Origin: CAYRHN01 sp964424115
Lineage (GTDB): Bacteria > Chloroflexota > Anaerolineae > Anaerolineales > Anaerolineaceae
Reading direction: 5' to 3'
Assembly: GCA_964424115.1 (NCBI GenBank)
Contig: CAYRHN010000001.1
Location: 310,001-374,000, forward strand
DNA length: 64,000 bases
Shown: positions 1 through 8,300 of the stretch, piece by piece
Position numbering within the stretch: position 1 is the stretch's first letter
Layout: each line of letters opens with the position of its first letter
Notes under the pieces: generated by a model
The model's database searches: none
Seen by the model: the letters and a program-made list of their open reading frames with translations, nothing else
Told to the model about the DNA's origin: nothing
Program-made: the position numbers and the translations under genes

Positions 1-133
1 CCGGGGTCATCCTGAGCGGGCGCATTTCATAGAGGCAAACGGTCAGGCCGCATTGAGCGCTCTGCCAGGCTGCTTCGCTACCAGCGAGGCCAGCTCCAAT
101 AATTGTCAGATCAAATTTATTCTTGGTTGCCAT
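1..133 (-). CDS. trmFO: TrmFO, folate/FAD-dependent tRNA (uracil-54-C5)-methyltransferase, N-terminal fragment
   Basis: Only the first 44 codons are in the window; the rest lies beyond the left edge. Read on the minus strand from an ATG at 133, the protein has a Rossmann FAD-binding start ([14 protein letters not shown]) followed by LYEMRP and MTP. That combination is typical of TrmFO (Gid), which makes ribothymidine at position 54 of tRNA using methylenetetrahydrofolate and FADH2. GidA/MnmG has a similar FAD motif but not the YEMRP segment. The gene diverges from rpoN across about 215 bases. The call rests on a short fragment. Confidence 0.8.
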   Translation of the reverse strand, partial: MATKNKFDLTIIGAGLAGSEAAWQSAQCGLTVCLYEMRPLRMTP

Positions 134-283
134 TCTTCACAAGGCGAAAACACATTTCTACAGATGAAAGCGGTTTTTCTAGCGCAGTCTTGTTGCTTTT
201 TGCAGTGAGGTTTATTCGATCATTTCGAATATTCATTATAAGCGATAAAAAGGGCGGAAAGGAAATGTTACAAGAAATTTCTC

Positions 284-299
284 TGGCATAAAACTTGCA
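284..299 (+). promoter_or_regulatory. Sigma-54 (-24/-12) promoter upstream of rpoN
   Basis: The sequence reads TGGCATA-N4-TTGCA, with the invariant GG at 285-286 and GC at 297-298 separated by exactly ten bases. This fits the RpoN consensus TGGCACG-N4-TTGCW closely. It lies about 50 bases upstream of the rpoN start, so sigma-54 probably regulates its own operon. The -12 element shares bases with the -35 of an overlapping sigma-70 promoter. Confidence 0.75.
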
Positions 300-323
300 A
301 CCTTTTACAGTTGATACTATACT
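295..323 (+). promoter_or_regulatory. Sigma-70 promoter for rpoN, overlapping the sigma-54 site
   Basis: TTGCAA at 295-300 and TATACT at 318-323 are separated by 17 bases, a good housekeeping promoter. The -35 hexamer coincides with the -12 box of the sigma-54 promoter, so the two holoenzymes could not bind at once. Basal transcription from this site could prime the circuit before sigma-54 takes over. Confidence 0.6.
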
Positions 324-332
324 TCTTAAGAA

Positions 333-344
333 CCCCTTAAGGGG
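333..344. promoter_or_regulatory. 12-bp perfect palindrome over the rpoN ribosome-binding site
   Basis: CCCCTTAAGGGG is a perfect palindrome. Its right half supplies the AAGGGG Shine-Dalgarno, five bases before the GTG start at 350. It could be an operator or a small structure limiting translation; the sequence alone cannot decide. Confidence 0.4.
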
Positions 345-349
345 CGGCG

Positions 350-1801
350 GTGCTAATTATGCTGCAATCACACGTACAAATCCTTCGTTCGCTAACAACT
401 GCTCACCTGGCACAAACCATGACCTTGCTAAGTTTGACCGCGGATGAACTGCGCCAACAGGTGGAAGCCGAACTATCCTCGAATCCTGCTCTAGAGCTGG
501 TCGAAGAACGGCGATGTCCGGGATGTCGCCGGTTGCTGCCGCCAAACGGAACCTGTCCGATTTGTAGCCGACCGAATGAGATGCATCCTGAGGAAGCTGT
601 TGTGTTTGTTTCCCAAGGTTACGAATTTGGGGAAGGTGCTCCGGTTGCCAATGAACGAAGTGATGATGAATTCCCGTCTGCAGAGACTGAGGATCTAGCA
701 ACATATGTAATGAAGCAGGTGTCAGCGGATCTCGCTCCAGAGGATAGGCGTTTGGCTGCATTTCTTCTTACCAATCTTGATGAAGATGGGCTATTAAACG
801 TATCATTGATTGAAGCCGCCAGATATTTCCATGTTTCCCTTTCTCATGTTCAAGAAGTGCAATTAATGCTTCAACGAGCAGACCCAGCGGGGGTTGCGTC
901 AGTGTCAACGCAAGAGGCTATGGTTGTTCAGCTGAGACTATTGGGCGAAACTGGGAGAGTTCCCGAACTGCCGTTGAAAATTGTAAGCGAGGCATACGAT
1001 CTATTTATGCGACGGAAGATTGCGGAAATTGCCCGATTGTTTGGAGCGCCACAATCTCACGTTGATCGGGCAATGCGTTTTATTGCAGAAAATTTGAACC
1101 CGTACCCGGCCAGATCACATTGGGGAGAAGCTCAGGCGCGAAAATCAAGCGCTGTTTCATCCGGGGGAGGTGTTTATCAGCGTGCCGATATTATCATCTA
1201 TCACCTTAATGACGATCCCAAGAATCCATTGGCGGTCGAAATCCTGCTTCCAATCCGGGGAACTTTGCGTGTCAACCCGCTATTTCGGGCTGCAATCCGG
1301 GAGGCGTCAGAAGAGCGCAAAGAGGAGTGGAAGGCGGACATGGAACGAGCTTCGTTGTTTGTTAAATGTCTCCAGCAGCGGAATCACACCATGGTGCGGC
1401 TGATGCAAAGGGTTGTAGCGATTCAAAAGAACTATATCCTATTCGGGGAGAAGCAGCACGAGCCTTGTACAAGATTCCGCGTGGCACAGGAATTAGAAGT
1501 GCACGAATCGACAATCTCCCGCGCCGTGGCCAATAAAGCAGTGCAATTGCCAAATAGACGCATTGTTCCACTTTCCTCATTCTTTGACCGCAGTCTAAAT
1601 GCAAGGACATTCATCAAAGAAATCATAGCCAACGAGGATATCCCATTGAGCGATACAGAATTGGCGAATAAATTGGCAGATCGAGGGATTATTGTTGCCC
1701 GGCGGACTGTTGCAAAATATCGTGCCATGGAGGGCATTTTGCCGGCACACATGCGGCAAACTAATGTAGCTTCGGAGATGGTGCTGGAGGATCTGGCATG
1801 A
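350..1801 (+). CDS. rpoN: RNA polymerase sigma-54 factor with a zinc-ribbon insertion
   Basis: This is the alternative sigma factor that directs RNA polymerase to -24/-12 promoters and needs an AAA+ activator to open DNA. The first 50 residues are the activator-interacting region I. The core-binding and HTH regions follow, and the C-terminus carries the RpoN box ARRTVAKYRA at about residues 450-459. The 483-aa length is normal. Between region I and the core-binding domain is C56-x2-C59-x9-C69-x2-C72, a zinc-ribbon pattern not standard in RpoN. The GTG start at 350 is preferred because AAGGGG lies five bases upstream; the in-frame ATG at 359 would have a 14-base spacer. The stop overlaps the next start (ATGA), so the kinase is translationally coupled. 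Confidence 0.95.
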   Translation: MLIMLQSHVQILRSLTTAHLAQTMTLLSLTADELRQQVEAELSSNPALELVEERRCPGCRRLLPPNGTCPICSRPNEMHPEEAVVFVSQGYEFGEGAPVANERSDDEFPSAETEDLATYVMKQVSADLAPEDRRLAAFLLTNLDEDGLLNVSLIEAARYFHVSLSHVQEVQLMLQRADPAGVASVSTQEAMVVQLRLLGETGRVPELPLKIVSEAYDLFMRRKIAEIARLFGAPQSHVDRAMRFIAENLNPYPARSHWGEAQARKSSAVSSGGGVYQRADIIIYHLNDDPKNPLAVEILLPIRGTLRVNPLFRAAIREASEERKEEWKADMERASLFVKCLQQRNHTMVRLMQRVVAIQKNYILFGEKQHEPCTRFRVAQELEVHESTISRAVANKAVQLPNRRIVPLSSFFDRSLNARTFIKEIIANEDIPLSDTELANKLADRGIIVARRTVAKYRAMEGILPAHMRQTNVASEMVLEDLA

Positions 1802-3756
1802 TCCTGCCCTGTATTAGTGCGCAATTGCTCAATTTGATACCCGATCCGGTGCTGATGTTGGAACGCATGCAAAACGTGGCTGTGATGGCGAATAGCCAAT
1901 TCGTCAAGCTCACTGCCTATACCCAGACGGAGTTGGCCGGAATGCCAATCGCGAAGTTAGTTGAAGGCGTCGATCCTTCAGAGATGTCGAGCGGGGAAGA
2001 GCGGCTGGTGAACCTGACGAGGCGATCAAAGACCCCTATCAAAATGAAAATGTCATGCTCGCAGGCGGATACACCAGGGCAGTACCTAATGCTTTGCTTT
2101 AAGACACCAGACACTCTAGAGGAATCGAAAACGCATCCTGAAATCCTCCACATGTTCACTGAATTAACCGGCTTGTTGAGCCGTGAGGATTATGCGGGTG
2201 CTCTTGAAGAGACATCGCGAATGATAGCTAAAATCTGTGGTGCCGGATTTTCTGCCATTTATCTTGCGGAAAGCGCAAGGCCTTTTTTAAAGCGGGTGGC
2301 AGCTTATCCGAGCGATTCCTTGTTGCCTTTGGAGCTTCCCGCTTCTGATCTCTCGCAGTTAAATGAGTCGGCAACGTGGGTCCCTGGAAGGCGGCTGCAT
2401 ACTGAATTGTACAAATCCGCACGGGCATGCGGATTAGAATATCTTTCTTCGGCGCCAATTGGCGACCATCAGGGAGATCGACATTCGGCAGGTGGCCTGG
2501 TGGGATTGGTGGTAGTGTCAGATACAGATCGAGAACCTTCTAATAATCTCCTCGATCTCCTTGGCCTGGCCAGTTCACTAATCACCGTTATGTATGCGAA
2601 CCGGATAAAATTAGACGAATTGTCCAACGAGCTTCAGTCCCAATCAGAGTTGTTGATCCTCAGGAATGGTCAGATGAATCATCAAAAGGAGGGTGTGATC
2701 GTGATTGCGCCCGATCTTTCCATTCTAGAAATCAACCCGGCGGCGGAATGGATGCTGGAATATACTCCGGAAGAAGTTCGCGGACAACCCATTCAAAATA
2801 TCTTGATCGGCACAAAGAGTCTGCTTCCCGCGCTTCATGAGGCGTGCGGGGGAATCCCCACCCATAATTTGGGTGACATTTCACTGCACAGGAGAAGCGG
2901 CCAGTCGTTTCCTGCTCAGGTGCGAATTATACCTGTTCAAGCAGTCTACAAAGATGTGATCGAATCTGAAAACCATGTGATTGGTATTCTGGTATTTATA
3001 TTTGATGTTAGTGAAAGACAACAAATTCAAGAAAGAACACAACAACTCGAACATCGTGCTTTATTGGGTGAGGTGATCGCTGTGTTTGCGCACGAAGTGC
3101 GGAATCCGATTAATAACATTGCAACGGGATTGCAGCTCATGGAATCCCGATTTGAATCGGGAGTGGATCCGGATGAAAACGGGAAACAAATTCAATTGGT
3201 TCAGCGGATGTTAGGAGATTGTCAGCGGCTAAATAACTTGATGGAATCGGTTCTCCAATTTTCAAGGCCGATTGAACCCAAACTGGAAGCTTTTGATATG
3301 TTGCCATTCTTACAGCGATTCCTGGATAGATGGCGGCCAAGATTGGCGCGGGTTAACGTAGTTCCGTATCTGAACGCTGAGGATCACTTACCACTTGTGA
3401 TCGGCGATCCTCGGACGTTGGAGCAAGTTTTCACAAACTTGATCAGCAACGCTGTGCATGCCATGTCTAATTCTGGCGGAACCCTGGCGATACGACTCAT
3501 GTCCAACCTGACTATTGCAAATTACCCCCAAGTGGAGATCACGGTTTCAGATACAGGGCCGGGTATCCCCGAGGAATTCCGAGAGCGATTGTTCGAGCCA
3601 TTTGTGACCAGCAGTGCGTCAGGAACGGGTTTGGGGTTGGCAATTACAAAGCGAATTATTACAGCCCACCGGGGCTCCATTTGGTTAGAGAGTTTTCCGG
3701 GAGGAACCGTGTTCCATATCATGTTGCCGGCCGAAACCTTATCAGGCGGAGAGTAA
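1798..3756 (+). CDS. NtrB-like PAS-GAF-PAS sensor histidine kinase
   Basis: A soluble kinase of 652 aa with no membrane segment or signal peptide. Domains in order: a PAS-like fold (about 10-105), a GAF-like domain (about 115-270), a second PAS (about 295-410), HisKA with the phosphorylated His432 in AHEVRNPINN, and a HATPase domain with the N box near residue 555, DTGPGIPEE and a GTGLGLAI G2 box. The HEVRNP form is typical of NtrB/AtoS-type kinases that pair with NtrC-family activators. It overlaps rpoN by four bases and lies six bases before the activator gene, so its partner is almost certainly that protein. The signal is unknown; the GAF and PAS domains point to a cytoplasmic small molecule or redox cue. 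Confidence 0.92.
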   Translation: MILPCISAQLLNLIPDPVLMLERMQNVAVMANSQFVKLTAYTQTELAGMPIAKLVEGVDPSEMSSGEERLVNLTRRSKTPIKMKMSCSQADTPGQYLMLCFKTPDTLEESKTHPEILHMFTELTGLLSREDYAGALEETSRMIAKICGAGFSAIYLAESARPFLKRVAAYPSDSLLPLELPASDLSQLNESATWVPGRRLHTELYKSARACGLEYLSSAPIGDHQGDRHSAGGLVGLVVVSDTDREPSNNLLDLLGLASSLITVMYANRIKLDELSNELQSQSELLILRNGQMNHQKEGVIVIAPDLSILEINPAAEWMLEYTPEEVRGQPIQNILIGTKSLLPALHEACGGIPTHNLGDISLHRRSGQSFPAQVRIIPVQAVYKDVIESENHVIGILVFIFDVSERQQIQERTQQLEHRALLGEVIAVFAHEVRNPINNIATGLQLMESRFESGVDPDENGKQIQLVQRMLGDCQRLNNLMESVLQFSRPIEPKLEAFDMLPFLQRFLDRWRPRLARVNVVPYLNAEDHLPLVIGDPRTLEQVFTNLISNAVHAMSNSGGTLAIRLMSNLTIANYPQVEITVSDTGPGIPEEFRERLFEPFVTSSASGTGLGLAITKRIITAHRGSIWLESFPGGTVFHIMLPAETLSGGE

Positions 3757-3762
3757 ATTATT

Positions 3763-4935
3763 ATGGCAATTCATGTATTGATTGTTGATGATGAACAAAA
3801 TGCCCGAGAAAATATAGGAGAATTCCTGGTGTCCCAGGGTTATGAGGTGACAGGAGCCGCCAGTTTGAGCGAGGCCCGGGATTACTTGCAGCGCGGCGTA
3901 GGAGATGTAGTTCTATTGGACGTCGTTTTGGGAGATGGTTATGGTCCAAGCTTGCTGCATGAGACTGCTCATTGGCCATTGCGCCCTCCGGTAATTTTAA
4001 TCACGGCTTATCCAGAGGTGGAAATGGCTGTGGAAGCAATGAAAAGCGGTGCGCACGATTTCCTTACAAAGCCAGTGCAATTCAAACAATTGGAACGGTC
4101 GATAGAAAGAGCCAGTGAGATAGTGGCCATGCGGCGAGAGCTGGATCATTTTCACCAGGCGCAACAACAGCAGCATCGATTCGTTGCAGGAAAAAGCCCT
4201 CTGATGCAGTCGGTGTTAAACCAGGCGAAACGTGCGGCGATGGCATCCGTTTCTGTATTGATCACTGGAGAAACCGGCACGGGAAAAGAAGTATTGGCAA
4301 AGTTCATTCATCAGAGCGGCCCGCGGGCAAAGAAACCTTTTGTGGATATCAATTGCGCCGCGATCCAGAGTACCGTGTTGGAATCTGAATTATTTGGATA
4401 TGAAGCGGGGGCCTTTACTGGTGCTGACCGGCGGAAAATCGGTTTAATGGAAGTGGCAGAAGGGGGCATTTTGTTCCTTGACGAGATCTCTTCAATGCCA
4501 TTGGATATCCAGGCTAAGCTGTTACGGGCAATAGAAGAGCGTTCCTTCCGGAGAGTAGGAGGAACAAACCTGATCCATGTGGATGTCCAGATTGTAGCCG
4601 CGTCGAATCGAAACCTTCCCGCGATGATCAAGGATGGTAATTTTCGCGAAGATTTATATTACCGCTTGAAGGTAGTCGATTTGCATTTGCCTCCGTTGCG
4701 GGAGCGCAAACAAGATATTCCAGAGTTGGTAGGATTTTTTATTCGAAATAACAATCCCAGACTGGGCTTGGATATTCAGGATATCACTCCGCAGGCCATG
4801 CAGACGTTAATCAAATACGACTGGCCGGGAAATATCCGTGAATTGAGCAATGCGATTGAAAGAGCGATGCTATTTTGTGATGGAGCAGCAATCGAGCTCT
4901 CGCAATTACCCACGGATATTGTAAGAATCCATTAA
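3763..4935 (+). CDS. NtrC-family sigma-54 activator lacking the DNA-binding HTH
   Basis: A bacterial enhancer-binding protein of 390 aa that should remodel sigma-54 polymerase by ATP hydrolysis. The receiver domain has D9/D10, phosphoacceptor D53 and K103. The AAA+ domain shows Walker A GETGTGKE (169-176), the sigma-54 contact loop GAFTGA (216-221), Walker B LFLDE and the NIREL sensor segment. The protein stops right after the AAA+ lid; the usual Fis-type HTH (residues 400-460 in NtrC) is absent. The 49 bases between the stop and the next promoter's -24 box cannot encode one, so this is not a recent frameshift. Known HTH-less relatives are FlgR of Helicobacter and CtcC of Chlamydia, which act from solution. 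The target is inferred to be the two sigma-54 promoters in this locus. Confidence 0.93.
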   Translation: MAIHVLIVDDEQNARENIGEFLVSQGYEVTGAASLSEARDYLQRGVGDVVLLDVVLGDGYGPSLLHETAHWPLRPPVILITAYPEVEMAVEAMKSGAHDFLTKPVQFKQLERSIERASEIVAMRRELDHFHQAQQQQHRFVAGKSPLMQSVLNQAKRAAMASVSVLITGETGTGKEVLAKFIHQSGPRAKKPFVDINCAAIQSTVLESELFGYEAGAFTGADRRKIGLMEVAEGGILFLDEISSMPLDIQAKLLRAIEERSFRRVGGTNLIHVDVQIVAASNRNLPAMIKDGNFREDLYYRLKVVDLHLPPLRERKQDIPELVGFFIRNNNPRLGLDIQDITPQAMQTLIKYDWPGNIRELSNAIERAMLFCDGAAIELSQLPTDIVRIH

Positions 4936-4984
4936 TTTAGCCGGCCAGGGGGAGTAATTTCCGGTATCGCTTCTGACGCCGGCC

Positions 4985-5000
4985 TGGCATGAATATTGCA
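4985..5000 (+). promoter_or_regulatory. Sigma-54 (-24/-12) promoter for the membrane protein/TPR/peptidase operon
   Basis: TGGCATG-N4-TTGCA matches the sigma-54 consensus at nearly every position, with GG at 4986-4987 and GC at 4998-4999 ten bases apart. Transcription would start near 5011, giving a leader of about 30 bases before the ATG at 5040. The palindrome GCCGGC occurs at 4940-4945 and again at 4978-4983, just before the -24 box, and might bind an accessory factor. Confidence 0.8.
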
Positions 5001-5039
5001 CCATAGAATAATGAATTGTTCTATTTCCAGGAGGCAGAG

Positions 5040-5363
5040 ATGTTTCAATTTGACTTCGTGCAATTTGTTACTGTTTTGGCAGCTGCATTATTCATTCTTG
5101 GGGTCATTGGATTGGTTCTGGGGATCATCATCCTGTTTAGAAAAGTGATGGGAGAGGAAACGAAGATGATCTCCAAACAAACTGCCAGACTGGCTCAGAA
5201 AGGGATTGCCGAAGATGTATCAGGTCTGGTGGGGAACGCTTCTACTTTGTTGGAATCGTTGAATAACCTGATCAAAACTTCCAGCGGGGTAGGAATATTC
5301 CTGTCTATCCTTGGATTGATCCTGTTGGCGGCGGCATATTTCGCAGTGTGTCAAATTCGGTAA
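5040..5363 (+). CDS. Small two-helix membrane protein, first gene of the sigma-54 operon
   Basis: No family is recognised. The 107-aa protein has a hydrophobic helix at about residues 9-34 and a second at about 86-104. Between them is a polar stretch of about 50 residues, predicted helical, with basic residues right after the first helix (RKVMGEETK). The positive-inside rule puts that loop in the cytoplasm. The ATG at 5040 is chosen because AGGAGG precedes it by five bases; an upstream TTG in the same frame has no ribosome site and lies too close to the predicted transcription start. Position suggests a membrane anchor, a pore-like effector or a peptidase substrate, but none of these is shown by sequence. 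Confidence 0.75.
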   Translation: MFQFDFVQFVTVLAAALFILGVIGLVLGIIILFRKVMGEETKMISKQTARLAQKGIAEDVSGLVGNASTLLESLNNLIKTSSGVGIFLSILGLILLAAAYFAVCQIR

Positions 5364-5377
5364 GGCAGAGGTTTTTT

Positions 5378-8300
5378 ATGAGCCACAGCCTTTCCTCTGC
5401 AGATTTACAATTGATTGTCAGGGCATGCCGAGAAGTGAGATTGTTGGCAGATGCCATTCAACAAGAGGGATTTCTTGATCTGGCTGCCAGGCAGTTAGGA
5501 GGAGACCGGCGCGCGTGGACGCCGGTAAATATGGCTTTGATCTCCATGGGGATCAATTTAAGGGCTGAAGATTTGGCGTTGGTGAACCTTCCGCCAGCAC
5601 CCCAAGAGGTCATCCAGCGCGCACAAGCAATATATGAGCAGTGGAGCAAAAATTATGCTCAACCACATTCGTTGGCAGAGGCGGGGTGGCTTGCCTTGGC
5701 GTTGCGCGAAATCCGAAGAGCGAGTGGAAACTGGAACGAAGTTCTTCGATTCATAAACCAATCAGGGCAATTTTCAGCCAGGGGTATTGAAGAAACAACT
5801 CACAACATCAACAGGAAATTTCCGGATTACAGCACCTGGGCAGGTATTTTGGTGTGCCTACATGGAATGGTCCCAGATGGAGATGCGTTGGTTAGGGGGT
5901 TGTTGGGGCGGAAGGTCACCAGTCCAAATTACGAATGGATTGAAGCCATATTATTCACTTATTCATTGACCCTTGAGGAACAAACTCAGCATCTTGTAAT
6001 CTTGTTCAACCAACTTCCATCGAGCCAGCAATTAATTTGGTTGCGCAGATTAAGCTATGAAGGGCGGAAGCATTTACTCCAAAAGATTGCCTCTTTGTTT
6101 CTGGAAGAATCCTCCTCCCGGCTTTCGACTGATTTTTTGGGATTAAAACAAACGGAGATCAATGCTTGGGCAGAGGAAGGTGATCTTGAGGTGCGTTACA
6201 AGAGGTTGTATGAATTGGAAAGGTTGGCCGTATTGAATTATTACAGCGGACAACCTGCTCAAGCATTAAATCTATTACAGACAGCAAGGAAATTATATCA
6301 GCTCGGATTGGCCGGGATAGACATGCAATTATTGGGCCACAAGGAGAATCTGGATAGAGAGGATCTTGATCAAGAATTAATCCAGGTATTGAAATTAACT
6401 CCTCGATTGAGGGGAGAGCTGGCGCTGAATGGGGAGGTCAGTCAAAAATTAATTCCAGCACTACTGGAAAACAATGGCAGTTTTTGGGGCAGAGAAGAAG
6501 TAAGCGACGGCAAGGAACCATCGGCCGACGCATGCGAACCATTGATGCGCCTAAGGCAATCCAAGCTAATTGCGGACAGCGGGGATATCCCATTAGCACG
6601 TGAGATTGCCAGAAAAATTTGCTCGATGTGGTGCGACGCTGCGGAAAAGACCCCGGACAGTCATGCGCCAAGATTTATATTGGAATGGGATCCAATCCCA
6701 TTCCTGAATATTTTTAAGGAATTAGGATTGCATGCCGAAGCAATTCGATTTGCAGAGGCGTGCCTCTTGATCCGTCCGAATGACCTTGCGCTCCTGGAAG
6801 CGTATCAACAAATCCTGCAGACGAATGGTATGTGGGAAAAAGGGTTACAGGTCACACGGAGCATGATATTGGATGACGCGAATAATCCCGATTGGCACCG
6901 TCGCTTGGCTGTAATTTATGCTGGGATGAAGGATTATGGCAAAACTCTCCAAGAACGGCAAATTGTGATGCATCTGGCTTCAGAGCCTGAAATCGATGAC
7001 TGGCTTGCCCTGGCGAGTGCAGCAGAATTGAACAATAATTCTGCAATGGTGGTGAGCGCATGCCAGGAGATACTCAAGCATGACGCGGATCACGGTGGGG
7101 CGAATGCATTGGTTGGACGTGCATTGGTCAGGATGGGAAAAACCGACGAGGCGATTGAATACCTCTCGCGGGCGACGATTCTGGCGCCAGAGGAGCCTTT
7201 GCCGTGGCAGACCCTGGCTGAGGTTTATGAACAGAAGGGAGATCTCCAAAAATCCCTGGAAATTGCCCGGGCTGCGGTTCTCGCTGCACCAGAGTCAAGC
7301 GAACTCCATTACATGCTTGGAAAGAAATTATCCGTTATGGGGAAAGCTGCTGATGCGTTGCAATATCTAAAGGAGGCTTATCGAATTTCGCCGCATAATG
7401 AATCCATTACCCAGGCGTTAGGAAGTGAATTACATAGAGCGGGTAACCTCCATGAGAGCTGTCAGGTTCTTCAGGATGGTTGTGATAAATGGCCGGATAA
7501 TTTAGACATTCTAATGGAATATGGACAGGCATGCCTGGGGTTGGGAAATCTAGATGCTGCGCTGGCAACGTACGAGAAAGCAATATCTCTGAGTCCAAAG
7601 CGAAGTGATTGTGTTAATCAATACGCAGAGACTTTGCTTGCGGTCACGGCTTCTTCATCAAATCCTAAGGAAGCCCCAAGGTACGGCCTGGCTCTCCAGC
7701 GAGCCAGGAAATTGCTGGAAGAGCAGGTTGTTGAAAATGGGGGGCCGCAAAGCAAGACGCAGTTCTTGTTAGCTGAGACTTTGAGAACCCTGGGTGAATT
7801 TGCATTAGCTAACGAGATGTATAAACTGCTGCTGGATGCCAACAAGAAAGATCGCCCCGATTGGTACTGGAAGGTGCAGGCGGGTTATGGAATATCGGCG
7901 CTGCAACTGAGTATGAATCAAGAAGCGTTGGTAGCACTTCGTGAAGCTTCACAAGAGCAGAGTCAGAATATTGGATTGATGCGACATGTAGTAGAAGCAT
8001 TGTTGGCAAATCGTCTGGAAAAAGAAGCAGCAGACACAGCGCGATTTACTCTAAGATTGGCTCCAAACAACGTGGAATTATTGGCGTGGTTTGCGGATGT
8101 TATGGCCAAATTAGGTATGAGTGATGAGGCGGCGCAAGCTCTGGAATGTTCTCTTCAGCTTGACCCAACAAATTCTGGCAACTGGTTAAAATTAATCGAA
8201 GTGTATTTGCGGGCAGGGGAAAATTCAGCCGCCAGAACCGCTCTGCAAAAATTCTTAATTTATGGCAGTGAAGATGCAAATACGCTGCACGAAATCGCGA

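Noticed and set aside
103..291. A 62-codon plus-strand frame between trmFO and rpoN
   Set aside because: It overlaps the trmFO start and the sigma-54 promoter, and its composition does not look like a protein.
4936..4984. A lost HTH domain of the NtrC-like activator, removed by frameshift
   Set aside because: The space before the -24 box is only 49 bases and no HTH-like sequence reads in any frame.
5040..5363. The small membrane protein as a bacterial gasdermin
   Set aside because: It is far too short and consists of two helices; gasdermins are about 260 residues and beta-rich before pore formation.
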